From positions 1 to 20,945 of the forward strand of contig JAVXEO010000043.1 of assembly GCA_036658435.1 (NCBI GenBank): a stretch of 20,945 nt of DNA, in the 5' to 3' direction. Numbering within the stretch: position 1 is the stretch's first letter; each line of letters opens with the position of its first letter. The position numbers and the translations under genes were made by a program. Positions 16,273 to 20,945 of the stretch are shown one piece after another. This DNA comes from DIGJ01 sp036658435 (lineage in GTDB: Bacteria; Bacillota; Clostridia; Lachnospirales; Lachnospiraceae). Below the pieces are notes generated by a model. It worked only from the letters and a program-made list of their open reading frames with translations, did not search any database and had not been told where the DNA came from.

Positions 16273-16300
16273 ATATTAATTAAACGGCGGTTCTTGGCAA
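16273..16300 (-). promoter_or_regulatory. Putative internal promoter for the pilin genes
   Basis: On the minus strand, TTGCCA (16300-16295) and TAATAT (16278-16273) are 16 bases apart in the 99-base gap between pilC and the first pilin. An alternative -10, TATAAA, follows at 19-base spacing. Transcription would begin near 16266, just before the pilin ribosome site. The hexamers are imperfect, but a pilin-specific promoter is expected because the pilin must greatly outnumber the machine proteins. Confidence 0.4.
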
Positions 16301-16315
16301 ACTGCCGAAATTAAT
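16275..16315 (-). promoter_or_regulatory. Imperfect inverted repeat upstream of the major pilin gene
   Basis: ATTAATT (16315-16309) pairs with AATTAAT (16281-16275), and CGGC (16307-16304) with GCCG (16288-16285), with a 1x3 internal loop. A competing small hairpin, GGCA-GTT-TGCC, lies at the loop side. It overlaps the putative -35/-10 region, so it could act as DNA (an operator) or, in read-through mRNA from pilC, as an RNA processing or stability hairpin. No U-tract makes it a clear terminator. Confidence 0.4.
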
Positions 16316-16338
16316 CCAATGATAGGACTCTCTTTTTA

Positions 16339-17550
16339 TTATACTCCGGCTGCACTGTAAATGCTCATCATCGGCATCATAATTGCTAAAATGATGGGAA
16401 CCACAAGCACTGCCATCACTACAATAATCATAGGCTCCATGGCTGCCGTTAAGGCTTCCGTGGCGATTTCCACCTCTTCATCATAATAGTTGGAAATCTG
16501 GTCCAACATCTCTTCCATATTACCGGTTTCTTCCCCTATTTTCGTCATATGATATACCATAGCAGGAAATACACCCGATGCTTCCAAGGGTTTTGATAAG
16601 GGAACACCTCGCATAACATCCTCTTTTGCCTCTTCCATAACTTTCTTTATGATGGCATTGCTCATGGTTCTTCCTACAATATCCACCGCATCAATCAAGG
16701 AAATTCCGGCTCCCAGTAAGGTACTTAGGGTTCTGGTAAACCGTGCCGAAGCCGTCTTTATGGTTAGATTTCCAAGCAAAGGAATCTTTAATTCCAGTCT
16801 ACCAAAGAAGAGAGCACCTGTCCTTGTCTTCTTAAGCTGGCGAATGGTGAAAAAGGTTCCTATTGCCAGGAGTACAATCACCCACCACCTGTCCTTCAAT
16901 ACATTACTAACCCCAATGACTGCCAGGGTAATAGCAGGAAGTTCCGCATCCAGCTGCTCAAAACTTTCCATAAACTGTGGTACAATCTTTATCATCATAA
17001 CGGCAACTACACCAATAATAACCATCAATAAAATACAGGGGTAAACCATGGCTTTCGCAATAATTGCCTTAAGCCTGTTTTCTTTCGTAAAATGATTGGA
17101 CATTCGTCCAAAAGAATTATCCAGGCTGCCGGAGGCTTCTCCCGCCGCTATCATATCAATCAATATGGTAGGAAACACCTTTCCCTGCAAGCGCATAGCA
17201 CCTGCCAGAGTTTCTCCTTTTTCCACATTCAACTGTACATTTTGAATGGCATTTTTAAGAATTTTATTATCAATTTCTTCACTTAGCATCTCCAGTGCGT
17301 TGATTACCGTAACACCGGCTCCTAATATGGTTTCAAACTGTTTACAAAAAGTCGCCAGTTCCCTTGGCTTTACGCCACTTCCTATCTTAAAATTAATATC
17401 TTTATTCATGGTAGACTGAGGCACAATGGAAATCGGCAGATAGCCTTCTTCCTTTAAAATACGCTTTGCTGTTTCCTCATTTCCTGCCTCTATGCTTCCC
17501 TTTTTTTCTTTACCTGATTTCTGAATCACAACATAATCAAAAAATGGCAC
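16339..17550 (-). CDS. pilC: T4P platform inner-membrane protein PilC
   Basis: A 403-residue polytopic protein that couples ATPase rotation to pilin insertion or extraction. It has a small N-terminal domain (1-60) and two homologous T2SSF domains (about 65-190 and 268-390), each with its typical helix bundle: ELATFCKQFETILGAGVTVINALEML in the first, RFTRTLSTLLGAGISLIDAVDIV in the second. Membrane helices are near 168-190, 218-237 and 372-395. The ending MEPMIIVVMAVLVVPIILAIMMPM is characteristic. Translation starts at GTG (17550), with GAGGTG five bases upstream; the gap after pilT is 15 bases. Full length and intact. Confidence 0.96.
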   Translation of the reverse strand: MPFFDYVVIQKSGKEKKGSIEAGNEETAKRILKEEGYLPISIVPQSTMNKDINFKIGSGVKPRELATFCKQFETILGAGVTVINALEMLSEEIDNKILKNAIQNVQLNVEKGETLAGAMRLQGKVFPTILIDMIAAGEASGSLDNSFGRMSNHFTKENRLKAIIAKAMVYPCILLMVIIGVVAVMMIKIVPQFMESFEQLDAELPAITLAVIGVSNVLKDRWWVIVLLAIGTFFTIRQLKKTRTGALFFGRLELKIPLLGNLTIKTASARFTRTLSTLLGAGISLIDAVDIVGRTMSNAIIKKVMEEAKEDVMRGVPLSKPLEASGVFPAMVYHMTKIGEETGNMEEMLDQISNYYDEEVEIATEALTAAMEPMIIVVMAVLVVPIILAIMMPMMSIYSAAGV

Positions 17551-17565
17551 GTCTTCACCTCATCG

Positions 17566-18624
17566 CTAAAATAATTTTCGTTCAATGGTCTGTGGGTCCT
17601 GTGCAAAATGAATGGCTCGATCGGAATCAATCTTTCGTTTCAGGTATAAATCGTAAATGGCATCATCCATGGTCTGCATTCCCATCTTTTTACTGGTCTG
17701 GATAATCGAGGTAATCTGATGGGACTTTCCCTCTCGAATCAGGTTTTTAATGGCTGGTGTTGCATGCATAACTTCATATGCCGCAACCCGTCCATGGGTA
17801 TCACTTCTTGGTATTAACTGCTGTGAAATAACCGATTCCAGTACTGAAGCTAACTGGATTCTAATCTGCTGTTGCTGGTGGGGAGGGAATACATCGATAA
17901 TACGGTCAATGGTTGCTGCTGCTCCAATGGTATGTAAGGTAGAAAACACAAGATGCCCGGTTTCCGCTGCGGTAATTGCCGTTGAAATGGTATCCAGATC
18001 TCTCATTTCCCCAACCAGAATAATATCCGGATCTTCACGAAGTGCTGCCCTTAAGGCATTGGAATACGATATGGTATCCAGTCCTATTTCACGCTGGTTC
18101 ACAATTGCCTTTTTATGATTGTGTAAATACTCAATGGGGTCTTCTAGTGTAATTACATGGGTATTGTATTCTTCATTGATAATATTAATTAACGATGCCA
18201 ACGTAGTAGATTTACCACTTCCGGTAGGTCCCGTTACCAAAACCATACCTCTCTTCTTCCTGGTAAGTTCCACCACCGATTCCGGTATTCCCAGTTGTTC
18301 AATAGAAGGAATGGTCGTTCCAACCAAACGAATTACCAGGGCATAGGAACCCCTTTGTTTAAATACATTCACACGATATCTACCCAAGTTAGGAAGGGAA
18401 TACGCAAAATCAACCTCCCCCTTTTCATCCAAAATCCCCTTTAGCCTTGTATCCAGCATGGGTAATATCAGAGCTTCCGTATCCGGTGGAAGAAAGCGTT
18501 CAAATTCTAAATTCTCCAGTTCTCCATTTACTCTGCACTTCGGTGGAATTCCCACGGTAATATGTAAGTCGGAAGCACCCAGTTCTTTTGCTTTTGACAA
18601 CAGGTCTGTAATGGTAATCTCCAT
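17566..18624 (-). CDS. pilT: Pilus retraction ATPase PilT
   Basis: A 352-residue hexameric secretion ATPase predicted to power pilus retraction and twitching. Walker A GPTGSGKST is at 132-140, the Asp box at about 158-170 (ITLEDPIEYLH), Walker B ILVGE at 202-206, and the His box GHLVFSTLHT at 223-232. The C-terminal motif AIKNLIREGK (291-300, canonical AIRNLIRE) separates PilT from PilB-type ATPases, as does the absence of a long N-terminal domain and of a CxxC zinc loop. The frame is open to a TTG at 18648, but the ATG at 18624 has AAGGAG six bases upstream and is chosen. It lies 13 bases after pilB, with the ribosome site in the gap. Confidence 0.97.
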   Translation of the reverse strand: MEITITDLLSKAKELGASDLHITVGIPPKCRVNGELENLEFERFLPPDTEALILPMLDTRLKGILDEKGEVDFAYSLPNLGRYRVNVFKQRGSYALVIRLVGTTIPSIEQLGIPESVVELTRKKRGMVLVTGPTGSGKSTTLASLINIINEEYNTHVITLEDPIEYLHNHKKAIVNQREIGLDTISYSNALRAALREDPDIILVGEMRDLDTISTAITAAETGHLVFSTLHTIGAAATIDRIIDVFPPHQQQQIRIQLASVLESVISQQLIPRSDTHGRVAAYEVMHATPAIKNLIREGKSHQITSIIQTSKKMGMQTMDDAIYDLYLKRKIDSDRAIHFAQDPQTIERKLF

Positions 18625-18637
18625 TTTGTTCTCCTTC

Positions 18638-20362
18638 TTATTCTTCAAATGTAATACGTTTCATCTCTTCTATCGAGGTAACTCCCTGTAAAACATAGTT
18701 TCTCATTCCCATGTCCAAGGTCTGCATTCCCTCCTGCAAGGCAATTTCCTTGATTTCTCCGGCATTGCAGTGGCGGTTCACTGCCTGCTTTAGTTTTGGT
18801 GTAATGGTCATAATTTCATAAACTGCCGTTCTTCCATAATAGCCGGTACCATTGCAATGCAAGCAGGAAATATTTCTTGTTTCACGAATTCGAATCTTGG
18901 AGAGAGGTTCTATTTTTAAGAACTCCTTTTCTTCCTGGGTGGCTTCTCTTTCTATGGAACACTCCGGACAAATCTTTCGAAAAAGCCGCTGGGCAATAAT
19001 TCCCACAAGGGAATCTGCTAAAAGGTAGGATTCCACTCCCATATCTTCCAAACGTGTAATGGTACTTGCGGAGTTGTTGGTATGCAGGGTGCTTACCACC
19101 AAATGTCCGGTAATAGACGCCTTAACGGCAATCTCTGCTGTCTCACTATCTCGAATCTCTCCAATCATAATAATGTCCGGATCCTGTCTGAGAATAGAGC
19201 GCAGCGCTGAGGCAAAAGTTAATTCTGCTTTGGGGTTGACCTGTACCTGATTGACTCCATTTATGTTTGCTTCTACCGGATCCTCTACGGTAATAATATT
19301 AACACCTTCCCTGTTTAATTCACTCAGTGCCGTGTAAAGGGTGGTGGATTTACCACTTCCGGTGGGACCGGTTACTAAGATAATACCATGCGGATGGCCT
19401 AAAATGTCATCGAATTTTTTCAATTCCGTTTCTGTAAATCCCAGTTCTTTTTTATCTTTTGTAAGAGCCTGTTTGGATGCAATTCGCATTACTACTTTTT
19501 CTCCATACATCGTAGGCAGAATTGAAACACGTACATCATATTCTTTTCGATCCACTATACTGGTAATACGTCCATCTTGCGGTTTCCTTTTCTCGGAAAT
19601 ATCCATTCCCCCAATAATCTTAATACGGGCAATAATGGCCGGAAGTAAATTAATGCTGTGCCGCATCTCTTCCTGTAATACCCCATCAATACGGAATCGA
19701 ATCCGCACCTCTGTTTCCAAAGCTTCTATATGAATATCGCTGGCTCTTTTATGTACCGCCTGTTCGATAATCTGGGTTACAAGACGAACAATGGGTGCCT
19801 GGTTCACATCCTCACTTATGGTATCTTCCTGTTCTTTCTTACTAAACTTTTCCTGGTGCTCCCTTGTATACTGTTCCGCCACCTTCATGGCTTCTTTGTT
19901 TCCATAGTAGCGGTCAATGGATGCCGCAACATCCTGAGGAGTAGCCACAACCGGCTCAATCTGAAGATTGGTAATAATCATCAAATCATCTACTGCGTGA
20001 ATGTCCAGAGGATCCGACATGGCAACTTTTAATATATTCGGATTATTCTCAGAAAATGCAAAGGGCATTAATAAATGCTTTCTAAGAATCTCTTCATTTA
20101 CCAGATTTAATACATCTTCTGTAATCATTACTTTGGAAAGTTTCACGCCTTTCATTCCAAGCTGAAGTTCCAGCGCTCTTGCTATTTCCACTTCTGTGGT
20201 AAATTCCAAATCGGTAAGGACAATTCCCAGACGCTCTTTTCTTTTTTTTTGTTCCCCTAGTGCCTCTACTAATTGCTTTTCTGTAATAACCCCAGCATCC
20301 ACCAGTAAATCGCCAAGTCTTTTTTTTCTTCCTTTTCGAATTGTTTCTTGTTTTTCTTCCAT
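18638..20362 (-). CDS. pilB: Pilus extension ATPase PilB with MshEN c-di-GMP-binding domain
   Basis: A 574-residue extension ATPase that drives pilin assembly through PilC. The N-terminal region carries two 24-residue RLGxxL...Q motifs (15-38 and 44-67) joined by a five-residue spacer (KKRKE), the exact layout of the MshEN c-di-GMP-binding module. The second T2SSE_N part runs to about 155. The ATPase core has Walker A GPTGSGKST (332-340), the Asp box (356-364, ITVEDPVEA), Walker B IMIGE (398-402) and the His box GHLVVSTLHT (419-428). A C-terminal zinc loop has C465/C468 and C500/C503. The ATG at 20374 has no ribosome site, while the ATG at 20362 has GGAG six bases upstream, so the latter is chosen. 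First gene of the operon, behind a strong promoter and long leader. Confidence 0.97.
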   Translation of the reverse strand: MEEKQETIRKGRKKRLGDLLVDAGVITEKQLVEALGEQKKRKERLGIVLTDLEFTTEVEIARALELQLGMKGVKLSKVMITEDVLNLVNEEILRKHLLMPFAFSENNPNILKVAMSDPLDIHAVDDLMIITNLQIEPVVATPQDVAASIDRYYGNKEAMKVAEQYTREHQEKFSKKEQEDTISEDVNQAPIVRLVTQIIEQAVHKRASDIHIEALETEVRIRFRIDGVLQEEMRHSINLLPAIIARIKIIGGMDISEKRKPQDGRITSIVDRKEYDVRVSILPTMYGEKVVMRIASKQALTKDKKELGFTETELKKFDDILGHPHGIILVTGPTGSGKSTTLYTALSELNREGVNIITVEDPVEANINGVNQVQVNPKAELTFASALRSILRQDPDIIMIGEIRDSETAEIAVKASITGHLVVSTLHTNNSASTITRLEDMGVESYLLADSLVGIIAQRLFRKICPECSIEREATQEEKEFLKIEPLSKIRIRETRNISCLHCNGTGYYGRTAVYEIMTITPKLKQAVNRHCNAGEIKEIALQEGMQTLDMGMRNYVLQGVTSIEEMKRITFEE

Positions 20363-20422
20363 TTTCTTCTCCATATTTTCTGCTTATGGTAAGTGTCGAA
20401 ATCTCTCCTATATAAAAACATC

Positions 20423-20460
20423 CTCCTGATTAATATTCCCAGCTACTAATCTAAGAGGAG
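20423..20460 (-). promoter_or_regulatory. Hairpin in the pilB leader that hides an AGGAGG sequence
   Basis: In the transcript, CTCCT (20460-20456) pairs with AGGAG (20427-20423), and GATTA (20451-20447) pairs with TAATC (20432-20428), with a CTTA bulge and a 14-base loop. The 3' arm is a perfect Shine-Dalgarno sequence, but it lies about 60 bases before the pilB ATG and no suitable start codon follows it at normal spacing. The leader is about 130 bases, long enough for a regulatory RNA. I could not match it to a c-di-GMP or other known riboswitch consensus. Confidence 0.45.
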
Positions 20461-20500
20461 TCCTGCCATACTATATTAAGTCAGTGTTTTACCTACAAGT

Positions 20501-20529
20501 AATATACACTTTTTACAGAAAAATGTCAA
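20501..20529 (-). promoter_or_regulatory. Main sigma-A promoter of the pil operon
   Basis: On the minus strand, TTGACA (20529-20524, perfect) and TATATT (20506-20501, one mismatch) are exactly 17 bases apart. Transcription would start near 20494. A purine-rich block (GAGGAGGGGGTGCG) lies immediately upstream of the -35. No other promoter of comparable quality lies ahead of pilB, so this is the likely operon promoter. Confidence 0.75.
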
Positions 20530-20582
20530 CGCACCCCCTCCTCTTTTCCTAGCATTTTTTTAAGTCTTAATTACTTCTTTGC

Positions 20583-20610
20583 GCAATTAAAAATTCACGT
20601 TTTGCAATTA
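20583..20610. repeat. Pair of GCAATTA direct repeats between divergent promoters
   Basis: GCAATTA occurs at 20583-20589 and 20604-20610, 21 bases apart start to start, i.e. two helical turns. Each is embedded in a larger related context (TTGCGCAATTA and TTTGCAATTA). They sit between the two back-to-back promoters, suggesting a regulator binding region, though AT-rich DNA yields such pairs by chance. Confidence 0.3.
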
Positions 20611-20645
20611 TTTTAAAAATTATTTAATTTTGTGTTTTTATAGTC

Positions 20646-20674
20646 TTGACAAATTCGTTTTTAAACTATATAAT
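20646..20674 (+). promoter_or_regulatory. Perfect consensus sigma-A promoter for the divergent RNA
   Basis: TTGACA (20646-20651) and TATAAT (20669-20674) both match consensus perfectly with a 17-base spacer. The upstream DNA is A/T-rich, as in an UP element. Predicted transcription starts near 20681, exactly where the first hairpin of the downstream RNA begins. Confidence 0.8.
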
Positions 20675-20680
20675 AAAAAA

Positions 20681-20905
20681 CATAAGGAATACCAATTATA
20701 TAGAGATAATATTTCTTTATACTCTAATAATAATATTTCCTTATGTGAGTAACTTGGCTTCCAGAATCTTATTCTTCGAAGTTTTTGGTTTGTATATTAT
20801 ATTTCTTTCCCCAAGAGAGGTATAATTATATAGTACTCCATCCTCATTATATATACTCATTTATCCCCTGAAAGACCCTTCCCCAAAGGGTCTTTCTCTT
20901 TTATT
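20681..20905 (+). ncRNA. Unidentified structured small RNA, about 225 nt
   Basis: Bounded by a perfect promoter and an intrinsic terminator, with no convincing reading frame. The 5' end forms a long imperfect hairpin: ACATAAGGAA (20680-20689) pairs with TTCCTTATGT (20737-20746), with inner stems ATTAT/ATAAT and AGAG/CTCT. A second hairpin pairs GGCTTC with GAAGTT (20756-20761 with 20778-20783) and AGAAT with ATTCT (20763-20775). The middle (20784-20869) is A/U-rich without an obvious stable fold. The ends do not pair with each other, so it is not a typical 6S RNA, and it lacks T-box, tmRNA or SRP signatures. It may be a trans-acting sRNA, or a terminated leader of a gene beyond the window edge. 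Confidence 0.55.
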
Positions 20906-20909
20906 CTGT
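20870..20909 (+). terminator. Intrinsic terminator of the divergent RNA
   Basis: An 11-bp perfect stem, GAAAGACCCTT (20870-20880) with AAGGGTCTTTC (20886-20896), and a five-base loop is followed by TCTTTTATTCTGT. The U-rich tail lies only on the plus-strand side, so it stops rightward transcription. The 36 bases from 20910 to the window edge show nothing recognisable. Confidence 0.8.
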
Positions 20910-20945
20910 CTTCTTTTATCTTATCTGTTTCTTTAAAAATTCCAA

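Noticed and set aside
20363..20494. c-di-GMP riboswitch in the pilB leader
   Set aside because: Such riboswitches occur upstream of clostridial pilus genes, but I do not find the conserved class I segments (GCAAACC, GACGCAAAGCC) or a class II pseudoknot pattern. Only a generic bulged hairpin is visible.
20745..20825. Small hydrophobic peptide of 26 codons from a GTG at 20745 inside the divergent RNA
   Set aside because: It would resemble a type I toxin in size, but no ribosome binding site precedes it and the start codon overlaps the 3' arm of the 5' hairpin.
20681..20905. 6S RNA
   Set aside because: Length and promoter would fit, but the 5' and 3' ends do not pair into a closing stem with a central bubble; the 5' third folds on itself instead.

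Overview
The window is an AT-rich stretch from a low-GC Gram-positive anaerobe, most likely a Clostridia or Lachnospiraceae member of the Bacillota. The evidence is strong AGGAGG-type ribosome binding sites, consensus sigma-A promoters, a type IV pilus (T4P) gene set without the outer-membrane genes pilP and pilQ, a fused pilM-pilN gene as in Clostridioides, and the accessory families DUF5057 and DUF5688. Every protein gene reads on the minus strand, so the biological order runs from high to low coordinates.

Layout from right to left. (1) 20375-20945 holds no protein gene. A consensus promoter at 20646-20674 points rightward into an unidentified structured RNA that ends at an intrinsic terminator near 20870-20909. 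A second consensus promoter at 20501-20529 points leftward into the pil operon through a leader of about 130 nt that contains a hairpin. (2) 16339-20362: pilB, pilT and pilC (assembly ATPase, retraction ATPase, platform membrane protein). (3) 15234-16239: two tandem major-pilin-like genes sharing a near-identical N-terminal region, preceded by their own putative promoter. (4) 12063-15210: prepilin peptidase pilD, a pilM-pilN fusion and pilO. (5) 7809-12040: four minor pilins that look like one set of GspI/PilV-, GspK/PilX-, GspH/FimT- and GspJ/PilW-type subunits, the expected tip or priming complex. The GspK/PilX-type subunit is a 727-residue protein with beta-helix-like repeats. (6) 3627-7787: a 1386-residue membrane-anchored DUF5057 protein in which I see three tandem alpha/beta modules. 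(7) 36-3581: a GtrA-type membrane protein, a CYTH triphosphate-tunnel enzyme, a membrane-bound GGDEF-EAL c-di-GMP enzyme and a DUF5688 protein.

How the parts fit. PilD processes the prepilins. PilMN, PilO and PilC form the inner platform. PilB drives extension and PilT retraction. The minor pilins prime and cap the fibre. PilB begins with a complete MshEN c-di-GMP-binding module, and a c-di-GMP-metabolising enzyme lies at the other end of the cluster, so pilus extension is probably tuned by c-di-GMP. The least explained parts are the DUF5057 giant protein, the beta-helix tip pilin, the divergent small RNA, and strong intercistronic hairpins that may set expression ratios along the operon.
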